Assembly: GCA_964035575.1 (NCBI GenBank)
Contig: OZ037872.1
Location: forward strand, 186,001-250,000
Source of the DNA: Rhynchopus sp. YZ270_cl-10
Taxonomy: Eukaryota > Euglenozoa > Diplonemea > Diplonemida > Diplonemidae
Reading direction: 5' to 3'
DNA: 64,000 bases
In this document: piece by piece, positions 38,107 to 47,307 of the stretch
Numbering within the stretch: the stretch's first letter is position 1
Layout of the letters: each line of letters opens with the position of its first letter
Made by a program: the position numbers and the translations under genes
Notes under the pieces: model-generated
The model's input: only the letters and a program-made list of their open reading frames with translations
What the model was told of the DNA's origin: nothing
Database searches by the model: none

Positions 38107-39258
38107 TCAGAAGGTATCCGAGATGTCCAGCGGGGTGCCATCGAATGCTGCAAGCTTTTCTGCCTTTGTGACCCACTTCACCTTGGTCAGGTTGATTGCC
38201 TTCCACTGCATGTCGTCGTACGTTCTGAAGTAGTACATGCGGTCCTGCAGGTTCTTCATGGTGGCGTACTGTGTGAACTCGTAGTTCTCTCCGTCAGTGA
38301 AAGCGACCACACCCTTGGGGATGTGCACAGAGTTGAGCAGACCCTGTACAAGGCTGAAAGCATCATCTGCGTTATCAATGTCAATGTTCGTCTCCGCAAA
38401 CTGACGCAAATAAAACATCTTCGCAAACCGTGACGAAGGGGTAAAGTCTCCCGGAAGCCCCAAAAGGTTGTTTCCGTGGACATCCGGCATCGGCACCGAA
38501 CCCACTTCAGAGTCAACAGCGATGGCGCTTCTGTCAGGCCAGTTTGTGTTCAGGTTTGCGAAGTGCTGGAGGTTGTGGAGCTGGAAGTCAAATGGGGGGT
38601 CGTTTGTCATGACACGCACGGTGTTGTTGTGGATGTTGAGCGCGCCGTTCAGAACTTCGACCACGATCTTCTCGTGAAACCTATCTGCCACCGCCCAATG
38701 CACGTAACCTCCTTTGATCAACTCGGGATCGTTTGTGATGATGTAGAATGGGTGTGCGGGGTCGGTGAGGGCGGCTTTGACCTCTGCAACAGTCGCGAAA
38801 AGACCAAGGAAATATGCTGTGACGGATGTGAAGCACACACGGGTAGAGTTGTCGGACAAGATGGGCGGGTGCATGTAGACAGACTGGTGGAGGGACTGCT
38901 CGTCGACAATGAGTCCCTCTGTGTTCATGCCGTCGTACATCAGGTCGGGTCCGTCTGTATCGCCACCAAGGCCTCCTACCCCAACGTATGAATACTTCAC
39001 CGTCCATGTGTCCAGGCGTGACATCGTCGCGCACCGTGCACCCGAGTGTGTAGCCGGGGTAACAGGTGTCCCCGCAGCCACTTTCTGCAGATCCCAGCTC
39101 GAATAAGGGTCGTTCTTCTTCAACGGGTCGGACGCCTTCCCGTCCAGCTCCATCGAACGCCCAATCACATCCTTCCCATCCTTGGTGTTCACACCTACCC
39201 AGGTGCAAGCAAGCCCGACATTGAACGCACCAACCAGCGCAGCAAATCTGAGAGACAT
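38107..39258 (-). CDS. Secreted choloylglycine hydrolase-like Ntn amidase, copy 1
   Basis: Encodes 383 residues. A signal peptide (residues 1-17) is followed directly by Cys18 in CTWVGVNTKDGKDVIGRSMEL, so signal cleavage would expose the N-terminal nucleophile of this linear amide C-N hydrolase family (bile salt hydrolases and penicillin V acylases). Arg34 and Glu37 sit 16 and 19 residues after Cys18, the spacing of Arg18 and Asp21 from Cys2 in bile salt hydrolase, with Glu in place of Asp. Further family blocks are MNTEGLIVDEQS, VRVMTNDPPFDF (catalytic Asn) and GLPGDFTPSSRF (catalytic Arg). The enzyme should cleave a linear amide in the secretory or digestive route or outside the cell; the substrate is unknown. 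The start was chosen at the ATG opening the signal peptide, with a good pyrimidine tract plus CAG about 70 bases upstream. It is the most divergent of three copies in 8.4 kb. Confidence 0.88.
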   Translation of the reverse strand: MSLRFAALVGAFNVGLACTWVGVNTKDGKDVIGRSMELDGKASDPLKKNDPYSSWDLQKVAAGTPVTPATHSGARCATMSRLDTWTVKYSYVGVGGLGGDTDGPDLMYDGMNTEGLIVDEQSLHQSVYMHPPILSDNSTRVCFTSVTAYFLGLFATVAEVKAALTDPAHPFYIITNDPELIKGGYVHWAVADRFHEKIVVEVLNGALNIHNNTVRVMTNDPPFDFQLHNLQHFANLNTNWPDRSAIAVDSEVGSVPMPDVHGNNLLGLPGDFTPSSRFAKMFYLRQFAETNIDIDNADDAFSLVQGLLNSVHIPKGVVAFTDGENYEFTQYATMKNLQDRMYYFRTYDDMQWKAINLTKVKWVTKAEKLAAFDGTPLDISDTF

Positions 39259-39329
39259 AATATAATGAAGTCTGGTTGAATGGTGAATGATGAGTAGTGA
39301 GTGGTGAGGGGGGTGGTTTGTAGGGAGCA

Positions 39330-39361
39330 CTGCGTGGAGAGGAGGAGGAGTGGGAGGAGGT
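39330..39361 (-). promoter_or_regulatory. Candidate trans-splice acceptor, amidase copy 1
   Basis: The minus strand has an almost pure pyrimidine tract (CCTCCTCCCACTCCTCC...) ending in CCACGCAG, 71 bases before the ATG that opens the signal peptide. It supports starting the gene at that ATG rather than further upstream. Confidence 0.45.
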
Positions 39362-39928
39362 TGTGCAAGTCAGCGCCTCCAGTCGGACTCAACGAAGCGC
39401 GACCTCATGGTGCACCACCTTCCTGAGCGATGATGGTGTGGCAAAACGGGTCTCTATTCGTAAACATCCTGGACACTCGGTACTGGGAAACACCGAGATA
39501 GAAACAGTGAACGAGTGCGCAAAGTGAAAGTGTGTCAGTCATTAAAGGTTGTACTGAAGATTTGTTTACATCCACCCTACAGGTGTCGGAAGTAGCGAAT
39601 ATTCTTCTTGTATCATCATTCACAAACAGGGCAGAAAAGGACGGAAAAGCTTGGCCATGACAAGAACCTCGCTTGTGAACCTGAGGTTGCTTAAGCGTGC
39701 CGTTACTGCGACAAAAACCAACTTTGTAAGCCCACCTATAGCTACAGGGTGAGCATCCGCATTTTGTGAGAAGGAACAGAGAATCAAGGTTGGGGGAAAT
39801 GCACGAGGAATAGAAGGAAGGGGGGTTGCTGTTGTTGTTGTTGTTGTTGTGTTAACTTAAGTGAACCAAACCACACCTTGGCGTGTTTTGTGAAGAAAAA
39901 AGGGCAGTAAAAAAACAGAAAGTACATC

Positions 39929-39958
39929 AGATGAACCTAAGCCTGTGCTTAGTCACCT
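39929..39958 (+). repeat. H1 hairpin repeat, near consensus
   Basis: AGATGAACCTAAGC, loop CTGT, GCTTAGTCACCT, then A-rich. The loop is shorter than usual; inner arms pair perfectly. Confidence 0.8.
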
Positions 39959-40170
39959 AAAGAGAAGCGAAGAGAGAACGAAAGTAAACAGAAGAGTCGT
40001 CAAAGAAGCGAATACTCACCCCATGAGGACAGTAGCAAGAGAAAGGCAAGAAATGGAAAAGAAGCAAAGAGAGAGGGTGGTTTCACCTGCGCTTCACAGC
40101 ATCAAGGTGACCTCCTAGTGTTGTTTGTATTATGCGAAAATAGAACAGAAAAAAAAAAAGAGAAGTTAAA

Positions 40171-40237
40171 AGATGAACCTAAGTCTCTAGTGTTTAGTCT
40201 GGTTAGATTATTCTTTGATCTCGTGTTTAGTCACCTT
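40171..40237 (+). repeat. Extended H1 repeat (double right half)
   Basis: AGATGAACCTAAGTCTCTAG, TGTTTAGTCTGGTTAGATTA, TTCTTTGATCTCGTGTTTAG, TCACCTT. The right half appears twice. The same extended layout occurs at 41432-41500, on the other side of the discoidin-like gene. Confidence 0.65.
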
Positions 40238-40284
40238 AAAAAAAGCAAGTATTAAGTATCAGAAACATTCTGTGATCGCACCAC

Positions 40285-41094
40285 TCACCAGTCTGGGTGG
40301 TCAGGACCATTCGGGCAGGGGTCGTAGTTACAGTTGATGCGGGTGTTTCTGTACACAATAAATCCGTCAAGGCACGTGGTGTACCCACTCACACAACGAG
40401 GGGCAGGACACGTTGCGAGGCAGTTGTTTGTGGGGTCACGTGGCGCAACCTCTGTGATGTAGGGCCAGCTGTAGCAGTGCTGGGTAGAAGGGCTGCACGG
40501 CGAACACACTGCCTGCATGTTGCACATCGGGTCGGGGTAGAGGACGACACCGTTCCAGCACGTCACAGACGGCTTCGTGCACCCCGTGTCGAGGAGGAGC
40601 TCCCCAAGCGCAATGTTCTTGATCGACCCGTCGGGTGTGTTGCCCATCGTGACACGCATACGGTACGACGAGCACGGCAGCGGGTTTTGCACAGTGAACA
40701 TCGGGAGGGTGTAGGTGTGGGTATGCTTTACTGCCATCGCACGCCACGCGTCTGCCGTCATGTCGGGGCTTGTGCTCAACAACCCCCAGTTCGAGCCACA
40801 CGAACCACCAAGCCCCTCAATGACCCACCTCCTCGGGGAACGCTCCTCCAGCAGGCCGTTCCCACTCGAGTACACCAACCCGTAGCGCAGCACTGTCGTC
40901 GCGAAGCCATAGTCCCACCCGATGATTACCTCAGACAGACCATTTGCAGATACAAACTGCGTGTCGGGGTGGCCGTCAAACGCGTTCTCGACAAGGAAGT
41001 AGCGGTCCTGCCCAGCCGACCCGTGTGCACTGCCACCAAGCGCAGTCCCGCACAGTGCTGCAAGCAGCGCTGCAGATGCTACGACACGTCCCAT
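40285..41094 (-). CDS. Secreted discoidin (F5/8C)-like protein with Cys-rich tail
   Basis: Encodes 269 residues from the first ATG, which opens a clear signal peptide (MGRVVASAALLAALCGTALG). Residues about 30-170 look like an F5/8 type C (discoidin) jelly-roll: AFDGHPDTQF near the start, an RRWVIEGLGG...W strand pair and a SSYRMRVTM...IALGELLL ending. That fold usually binds sugars or lipids at the cell surface or in the matrix. The last 90 residues hold about 14 Cys in short CxxC-like blocks and no membrane anchor, so the protein is probably secreted. A pyrimidine tract ending in TTACAG lies just upstream. It stands between amidase copies 1 and 2 on the same strand. The domain call rests on pattern; similarity may be too weak for simple database hits. 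Confidence 0.7.
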   Translation of the reverse strand: MGRVVASAALLAALCGTALGGSAHGSAGQDRYFLVENAFDGHPDTQFVSANGLSEVIIGWDYGFATTVLRYGLVYSSGNGLLEERSPRRWVIEGLGGSCGSNWGLLSTSPDMTADAWRAMAVKHTHTYTLPMFTVQNPLPCSSYRMRVTMGNTPDGSIKNIALGELLLDTGCTKPSVTCWNGVVLYPDPMCNMQAVCSPCSPSTQHCYSWPYITEVAPRDPTNNCLATCPAPRCVSGYTTCLDGFIVYRNTRINCNYDPCPNGPDHPDW

Positions 41095-41124
41095 TGTTGT
41101 GTGTGGTGTGAAAGTATGCAAAGG

Positions 41125-41166
41125 CTGTAACAGGTGTAGAGAGAGTTTGGCGGAGAAGAAAAAAGG
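41125..41166 (-). promoter_or_regulatory. Candidate trans-splice acceptor, discoidin-like gene
   Basis: The minus strand reads CCCTTTTTTCTTCTCC, then a C/T-rich stretch ending in CTGTTACAG, 30 bases before the first ATG. Tract and AG are well formed. Confidence 0.45.
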
Positions 41167-41431
41167 GCAACGTATTAAAAAGAAGCGCTGTTGGGTTCAT
41201 TTGTCTTTGTTCACAACTGAACGATGGAGAAGAACGCAAATAAAAATATGGTGCATTTCTTTAACATTTCTCTGAAACAAAACTGGTTAATGAGGACATC
41301 TCAATAAACCTATCAAACAGCATGCAAGCCAAGGAGTGGGAGGGGGCAGTCCCTTGCGGTTCTGCCACGTTTTGTTTGAGCTTTGCAGGTAAGGCTGCCA
41401 AATTTTCCAAAAAATAAAAAAGAAAGAGGCC

Positions 41432-41500
41432 AGATGAACCAAATCTCGCGCTTAGTCTGATTAGATTCTTCTTTGGTTTATTCATCCCGCGCTTCACCCC
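41432..41500 (+). repeat. Extended H1 repeat, second copy
   Basis: AGATGAACCAAATCTCGCGC, TTAGTCTGATTAGATTCTTC, TTTGGTT...CCGCGCTTCACC. Shares the GTCTG(A/G)TTAGATT(A/C)TTCTTTG middle with 40171-40237. Confidence 0.6.
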
Positions 41501-42089
41501 AAATAAGAATTAAACAAGGGCAGGGTCACTCAGCATGCTTGTAACAACAATAGGGCCACGTTTCCCTTCTGTGCAGAGCCCTCGTAGAATAGGTGAAAAG
41601 CAACAGATCTGGTTTCAATGCGAGGTTGTGGAGGCACAAAAGGAAAAGAGGCAAAAGCAAATTTTGTTTTTTGTCCTTGTGCTCCAGACGCTCGCAGGTA
41701 AGACAAAAGAAAAATCTTATAAAAAAGAAGAAAAAAAACGTTATTTTGTGTGCGAAAACAAATTTTCTGCCATTTCCGGAAAATGGCCAAACATCTGTTA
41801 ATAAACGATGCTACGTGTTCACATAATATCATTTGTAAACGGGTGTATGAAATGTGGGGGGAAAAGGAAGGCTTGAACGGCAAATGTATACATAAAACGA
41901 AGTTGGGCGCGAACAGCCTGCACCACCCCTCCGTGGGTCATAATGAAAAGAGGGTACATCAATGCAAAACACTAACACGAAAAGCACAGCACACATATGA
42001 TTTCCCCTCGCAAAAAATTCCAACACGAAATATTTGGTTGTCCCTACTAGACGGATAACACGTACAGCCTCAAAGAAGAAACGTTGTCA

Positions 42090-42124
42090 AGATGAACCTG
42101 AGCTCAGAAATGCTGAGTCACCTT
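42090..42124 (+). repeat. H1 hairpin repeat, altered stem
   Basis: AGATGAACCTGAGC, loop TCAGAAAT, GCTGAGTCACCTT. Both inner arms changed relative to consensus, leaving one mismatch. Confidence 0.7.
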
Positions 42125-42163
42125 CAAAAAATAAACTTCCTAGACGAATGACGTCTTTCCAAC

Positions 42164-43294
42164 TCAGAACGTTCCGGTGATGTCGCGTGGGCCCTGGTCG
42201 AAGGCTGGTACCCGTGTGCTATTGTTCGTCCAGAGCACCTTGTCCAGTTCCACAGCCCTCCACTGCATGTCGTCGTACGTTCTGAAGTAAAACATCCTGT
42301 CCTGCAGGTTCTTCATTGTCACCACCTGTGTGAAGTCGTAGTTCGTGTCGGAACCTCTCTTTGCAAATGCAACAACACCCTTGGGGATGTGCACAGAGTT
42401 GATGAGTCCCTGTACAAGGCTGATGGCCTCGTCCACGTTCTCAATGTCAATGTTCGTCTCCGCAAACTGACGCAAATAGAACGTCTTCGCAAACCGTGAC
42501 GAAGGGGTAAAGTCTCCCGGAAGCCCCAAAAGGTTTGTCCCATGGCAGTCCTGTGTCGGCACCGCACCCACCTCAGAGTCAACAGTGATGTCGCTTCTGT
42601 CAGGCCAGTTTGTGTTCAGGTTTGCGAAGTGCTGGAGGTTGTGGAGATGGAAGTCAAATGGGGGGTCGTTTGTCATGACACGCACGGTGTTGTTGTGGAT
42701 GTTGAGCACGCCTTTCACGACTTCGATCACGATATTCTCGTGAAACCTATCTGCAATGGCCCAATGAATGCCACTGCCACTGCCAGCTACGATGTAGAAG
42801 GGGCGGTCCTTACTCTCCAACGCCGTTCTCAGGTCCGCTACGCTCGCAAACGACCCTGCCAGGTACTCCGTCAGGGAGTGGAAACAGACACGCGTTGAAT
42901 TATCCTCCACCTGAGGCGGCCGCATGTAGGCAGACTGCACGAGGGTCTGCTCGTCAACACTGAGGCCCTCAGTGTTCAACGTGCTTGACACAAAGGGAGG
43001 CCCTGACCCAGCGATGCCAACATAGGAGTACTTGGTCGTCCATTTGGTGAGACGTTCTCCCGCTGCGATGCACGTTGCTCCCGAACTCTCAGCAGCGTCA
43101 ACGGCAGTACCGGCCTTCATCTTCATCAGGTCCCACATGATGGGGTCCTCGCTATGCGGCTTCTCAGCCGCCTTCCCATGAAGCTCCAAAGTACGTCCAA
43201 TCACGTCCTTCCCGTCCTTTGTGCTCACCCCCACCCAGGTGCAAGCAAGCGCAACATGGAAAACACAACTCAACACGAGGGCGCAAACCTTCAT
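42164..43294 (-). CDS. Secreted choloylglycine hydrolase-like Ntn amidase, copy 2
   Basis: Encodes 376 residues: signal peptide 1-17, nucleophile Cys18, Arg34, Glu37 (Asp in classical bile salt hydrolases), LNTEGLSVDEQT (Asn107), VRVMTNDPPFDF (Asn209) and GLPGDFTPSSRF (Arg267). It has the same fold and presumed amide hydrolysis as its two neighbours, with unknown substrate. Several NxS/T sites suit a secreted or lysosomal glycoprotein. A 323-bp stretch (42408-42730), coding the core around Asn209 and Arg267, is identical base for base to 45543-45865 of copy 3, whereas the N-terminal third and the last 60 codons differ clearly. A candidate acceptor (CACCAG) lies 15 bases upstream of the ATG. 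The stop is TGA. Confidence 0.88.
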   Translation of the reverse strand: MKVCALVLSCVFHVALACTWVGVSTKDGKDVIGRTLELHGKAAEKPHSEDPIMWDLMKMKAGTAVDAAESSGATCIAAGERLTKWTTKYSYVGIAGSGPPFVSSTLNTEGLSVDEQTLVQSAYMRPPQVEDNSTRVCFHSLTEYLAGSFASVADLRTALESKDRPFYIVAGSGSGIHWAIADRFHENIVIEVVKGVLNIHNNTVRVMTNDPPFDFHLHNLQHFANLNTNWPDRSDITVDSEVGAVPTQDCHGTNLLGLPGDFTPSSRFAKTFYLRQFAETNIDIENVDEAISLVQGLINSVHIPKGVVAFAKRGSDTNYDFTQVVTMKNLQDRMFYFRTYDDMQWRAVELDKVLWTNNSTRVPAFDQGPRDITGTF

Positions 43295-43513
43295 ATTATA
43301 TTAACTTTCTGGTGGTGATTTGGCGAAGAGGGGAAAACTCAAGCGTGAAAAAAAAGTGTTGTGAGCGGAGGTTCTTTAAAGCACGCTTATGGGGAGACAG
43401 CCAGAGGGCGGTCTTCGTCTACGATTTTTTGCTTTGTTTTGTTATGAACGCCGTTGAGCGGACGTCGAAGCAACATGGCTCCACTCTGGTAAACAAAAAT
43501 AGAAAAAATTATA

Positions 43514-43543
43514 AGATGAACCTAAGCTTGTGAGCAGTCACCT
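43514..43543 (+). repeat. H1 hairpin repeat, reduced
   Basis: AATTATA head, AGATGAACCTAAGCTTGTGA, GCAGTCACCT. Confidence 0.65.
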
Positions 43544-43874
43544 TGGTTAAAAATAAAATTTAAGGAGACGAGCGCATTTCTTCGGGAACGTCGCGCAAAA
43601 CCTTTCCCCCAAAATTCTCTTTTATGACAATTCTGAGCCTGTCGTTGCTTAGCAATATAAAAGGCTTAGAGCAGGGGTAGGGGTGGACCCACAAATGCTC
43701 ACAAATGTTACTAAACCTCTGTTTAGTTTCCTTTGAAGAAAAAAACATAGATAAAAACGCGTGCAAAACCCCAATCAATTAGCACAACGCTAAATTTTTG
43801 GCATCGAAAAAAAATTGCAAAAAAAAAATTTGACAGATTTTGTTCGCCAATTTGAATCCTACTTAAAAAGAGAA

Positions 43875-43932
43875 GTTGAAAGTGCAAACAAACACATCAC
43901 CGGACAATCGGCGGGACACACTGACAGGCACT
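43875..43932 (+). repeat. H2 hairpin repeat, expanded
   Basis: GTTGAAAGTGCAAACAAACA, CATCACCGGACAATCGGCGG, then CAGGCACTCC. GTGC/GCAC pair at the ends. Confidence 0.6.
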
Positions 43933-44805
43933 CCGGTTTTTAATACTGCGAAAAAAAATCGTGAAAGGAAATGTACCCTCACAAAATGTGCAGATTCGTT
44001 GAATAAGAGCGACGAAAAGACCAAATATACATACTGTGGAGAGAACCAAAAAAAATCAACACAAAAAATGTCCACCCAACAGGGCATCCGATGTGTGTAG
44101 AGCAAACAAAACGGTTCGCAAAAAAGAGAGAGGAATCGAAATAATGTTAGACCTAAAAAATGAAAAAAAGGTAAGGATGAACAAAAATTTTTTTTCTGAG
44201 AAATTAATTCTCCTTCAGATAACTGTCGCTTCTTTATCCACAAGTATATTGTCCAAGAAGCACACAATTTGCATGTAATAGAAATTGTATAGAGATCATG
44301 ATAGGCTGGAGCGGACATTTTCTGCACAGCCAATAGTGACATTACTTTTCATGTAACTTTTTTTTTTGGCTGTAAATTTTTTTGTGTGCGCGTATTTTTC
44401 GAACCCTCCTGTAACACCACAAGAAATTTAGCTTGTTCACCCTAACACAAAAACATTCGCCGCAAAATGCGTCCCGCCAAATCCACAAAAAAATCAACAA
44501 AAGGAAAACACTGTATTTTGTGTTCCTTGCTTTTTTCCTGGATATTGCTGGCTACGCTATTACGCTACTTTGTTGACGACAAAAAAAAAAAGTCTGGGAA
44601 GAAAGGGAATAAAAAAATGATTGGGCATTTAGTTTGTGCGCGAAGCGACATGGGGGTATTTTCTTTTCAACGCTTGAAATGTAAAAAAATAGATTGCTGC
44701 TTTTTGCCCAATCGCGCTGTCAATAACAATGCGGTTAAAAAAAACACTCACAAGACACACAAAAAAACACCGTTACACACTCGGAATGTAAAGAGAAGTT
44801 TTGTA

Positions 44806-44839
44806 AGATGAACTGAAAGCCTCTATACTTACGTCACCT
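44806..44839 (+). repeat. H1 hairpin repeat, divergent
   Basis: AGTTTTGTA head, AGATGAACTGAAAGCCTCTA, TACTTACGTCACCT. Confidence 0.6.
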
Positions 44840-45295
44840 GAGGAAAACTGTATTTTCTTTTTTGAGGGGTAGATGATTTGAAAGGGGAACAAAGAGGTCA
44901 TCTGCGGCAGGACACAACAGTTATATTCATATACTTTCAGTTCACAGAATTGAAAGTATTTGAGAGGGTCAACACATGCACCCTTTCTTTTTTTGGTTTT
45001 AGATTTGAACAGTGAAAGTAAATCAGTAAACGACTTGGCCTATGGTTTCACCGTTGCCTAATCATACCTGAACTACACATGAACCCTCGCTGAATGAATC
45101 ACTGATACACAACAGAAAAAGAGAAGATGAGGGTTTGATAACCATTTTTTTACGGTGCTCACCTTGAGGGACCACTGAAATAACAAAATCGATTATTTCA
45201 TTTCTATTTCTACAGAATAGAAGGTATAATAGGAAAATTGAGAACAAAAAAAACACCTTTTGTGGAAGATGCGTTTTAATCTAATAAAATCAGAC

Positions 45296-46462
45296 CTAAA
45301 ACGATTTGGTAACATCACGGGGCCCTGCATTGTAGGAAGTGAGTTCGTATTCGTCAGTTTTGCTCCAATCTATTTGCGCAAGGTTGAGTGACTTCCACTG
45401 CATGTCGTCGTACGTTCTGAAGTAGTAGATCCTGTCGTGCAGGTTCTTCATGGTGGCGTACTGTGTGAAGTCGTAGTTCTCGTCGCCAAGGCTGTGCGCA
45501 TACGCAACAACACCCTTGGGGATGTGCACAGAGTTGAGCAGACCCTGTACAAGGCTGATGGCCTCGTCCACGTTCTCAATGTCAATGTTCGTCTCCGCAA
45601 ACTGACGCAAATAGAACGTCTTCGCAAACCGTGACGAAGGGGTAAAGTCTCCCGGAAGCCCCAAAAGGTTTGTCCCATGGCAGTCCTGTGTCGGCACCGC
45701 ACCCACCTCAGAGTCAACAGTGATGTCGCTTCTGTCAGGCCAGTTTGTGTTCAGGTTTGCGAAGTGCTGGAGGTTGTGGAGATGGAAGTCAAATGGGGGG
45801 TCGTTTGTCATGACACGCACGGTGTTGTTGTGGATGTTGAGCACGCCTTTCACGACTTCGATCACCACGTTGTTGTGAAACCTATCTGCAATGGCCCAAT
45901 GACTGTAGTCGGCGTGCATCACCTCAAACTCGTTTGCTACAAGGTAAAACGGATGGTCTTTGTTTTGCAACGCCGCTTTCAGGTCAGCCACGCTAGCAAA
46001 ATTCCCTAGGACATATGCAGTGAACGATGCAAAACAGACACGTGTTTGGTTGCCCGACGAATCTTTAGGGGGCACTTGGTATTGGCTTTGCACGAATGAG
46101 TGCAGATCGACGGAAAGCCCCTCTGTGTTCATACCGTCGAAGAGCGTAGAGAGCCCCGCGAACTCATCCTCCTTAGGCCCGATGCCGATGTGTGCGTACT
46201 TTGCAACCCATTTGGTGAGGTTGGGGACAGTCGCGCAGCGCAGCCCGGAGTGGTCAGCAGGGTCGATGCCCGTCCCCGCAGGAATGCGCTTGAGCGACCA
46301 CTTATGCGGGTCTGCGGTCTTCCGGAACTCCTCGCTCCGCAGACCGTGAAGCTCCATGCTCCGACCCACAAGGTCCTTTCCCTCCTTCGTCGCCACCGAG
46401 ACCCAAGTGCACGACAAAGCAGCATGCACGGCGCATCCCAACACAATCGCAATACTTTTCAT
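45296..46462 (-). CDS. Secreted choloylglycine hydrolase-like Ntn amidase, copy 3
   Basis: Encodes 388 residues: signal peptide 1-17 (MKSIAIVLGCAVHAALS), nucleophile Cys18 in CTWVSVATKEGKDLVGRSMEL, then MNTEGLSVDLHS, VRVMTNDPPFDF and GLPGDFTPSSRF. The residues matching the catalytic set are all present, again with Glu at the usual Asp position. It is presumed to hydrolyse a linear amide in the secretory route or outside the cell. The middle is identical to copy 2 over 323 bp, while the flanks have diverged, so conversion or a partial duplication is likely. A pyrimidine tract ending in GGACAG lies 10 bases upstream of the ATG, giving a very short leader. The stop is TAG. Confidence 0.88.
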   Translation of the reverse strand: MKSIAIVLGCAVHAALSCTWVSVATKEGKDLVGRSMELHGLRSEEFRKTADPHKWSLKRIPAGTGIDPADHSGLRCATVPNLTKWVAKYAHIGIGPKEDEFAGLSTLFDGMNTEGLSVDLHSFVQSQYQVPPKDSSGNQTRVCFASFTAYVLGNFASVADLKAALQNKDHPFYLVANEFEVMHADYSHWAIADRFHNNVVIEVVKGVLNIHNNTVRVMTNDPPFDFHLHNLQHFANLNTNWPDRSDITVDSEVGAVPTQDCHGTNLLGLPGDFTPSSRFAKTFYLRQFAETNIDIENVDEAISLVQGLLNSVHIPKGVVAYAHSLGDENYDFTQYATMKNLHDRIYYFRTYDDMQWKSLNLAQIDWSKTDEYELTSYNAGPRDVTKSF

Positions 46463-46471
46463 TTTTAATCC

Positions 46472-46503
46472 CTGTCCAGGTAAAGGTAAAAAGGGAATGA
46501 GAA
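46472..46503 (-). promoter_or_regulatory. Candidate trans-splice acceptor, amidase copy 3
   Basis: The minus strand reads TTTCTCATTCCCTTTTTACC and ends in TGGACAG, 9 bases before the ATG; the leader after splicing would be very short apart from any spliced leader. Confidence 0.4.
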
Positions 46504-46651
46504 ATTAAGTCAGGGAGAGAGAAATAGTAACTCTGATAAGTAAAAGGGAAAAAAAAAGGTTTTTTTTTCGTTGATTGCACAATTACCCTGTTGGAGGGGT
46601 GATTGGCGACCGTATCTGAGGAACTATTTCTCCTTTAAGCTACGCTTTAGG

Positions 46652-47307
46652 CAGGGTTGTTTCTAGGGGGGTCGGGGGGGGTCACTGACCCCCCCCAGAT
46701 TCTGGGGGGTCAAATTGACCCCCCCCCCGGGGGGGGTCAATTTTACCCCCAGAATCTGGCACGGTGTGCTGGTCAGCCTCACCCCCCTGTAAAAAATTAC
46801 ATATTTCCCCCCGAACTACACGTTTTCCACCCACCACCAGTGTTGGCACTGGTGAAGAGCGACAACACCCGCACCGACTACACTACGTGGAACGGTGATG
46901 GGAGTGTGAAAAAATATTTGGCGAAAAGAATAAAAGTAGCGTACCGTGCGCCTGCGGCGCAAGCTTACATCACACCCTTCCCATGACATAGTTTGGCTGT
47001 ACAATAGTGCAATTTTGAGCGCAATTTTAGAAATGTTGCGTACCGTGGCTTCGCCAGGAACCTTTGGGTACCATGGCCACCGTTTCTTTACCTGTTTCAT
47101 ACCCGCACAGAAGCTACATACCACCATGATATTCTGAAGCTTTGGGGTATGGGGTTTTCTTGGTGAGATCGAGGCTTCGTCGAGAAAGCTCGGAATACAC
47201 CCAAAAACCCTTAAAAGACCATTTTTTCCCGGCGGAAAAAAAAATTTTTTTGGGAAAAAAATTGACCCCCCCCGAGAAAAAAAAACGAGATCCTAGAAAC
47301 AACCCTG
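46652..47307. mobile_element. hAT-like non-autonomous element
   Basis: Ends CAGGGTTGTTTCTAGG and CCTAGAAACAACCCTG are inverted repeats; an exact 8-bp duplication GCTTTAGG flanks both sides (46644-46651, 47308-47315). CAGGG ends with 8-bp duplications mark the hAT superfamily. Near both ends are long G/C runs (GGGGGTCAATTTTACCCCC-like). 656 bp and no transposase. Confidence 0.85.

Larger units (their letters stand above)
39259..40284. other. Intergenic stretch between discoidin-like gene and amidase 1
   Basis: Contains the amidase-1 leader and acceptor, a (TTG)n run (39826-39849), H1 at 39929 and the extended H1 at 40171. Nothing recognisable at 39370-39820. Confidence 0.55.
41095..42163. other. 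Intergenic stretch between amidase 2 and discoidin-like gene
   Basis: Contains the discoidin-like gene's leader and acceptor, the extended H1 at 41432 and H1 at 42090. Nothing else recognisable. Confidence 0.55.
43295..45295. other. Intergenic stretch between amidase 3 and amidase 2
   Basis: Holds H1 (43514), an H1-like remnant (43620-43660), H2 (43875), H1 (44806) and a small hairpin ATACTTTCAG...TTGAAAGTAT (44934-44962). No supported gene; reading frames here are A-rich and unconvincing. Confidence 0.55.

Noticed and set aside
44380-44430. Possible tRNA on the minus strand (GGGTTCGAAA)
   Set aside because: Only a B-box-like string; no A box, acceptor stem or anticodon arm could be placed.
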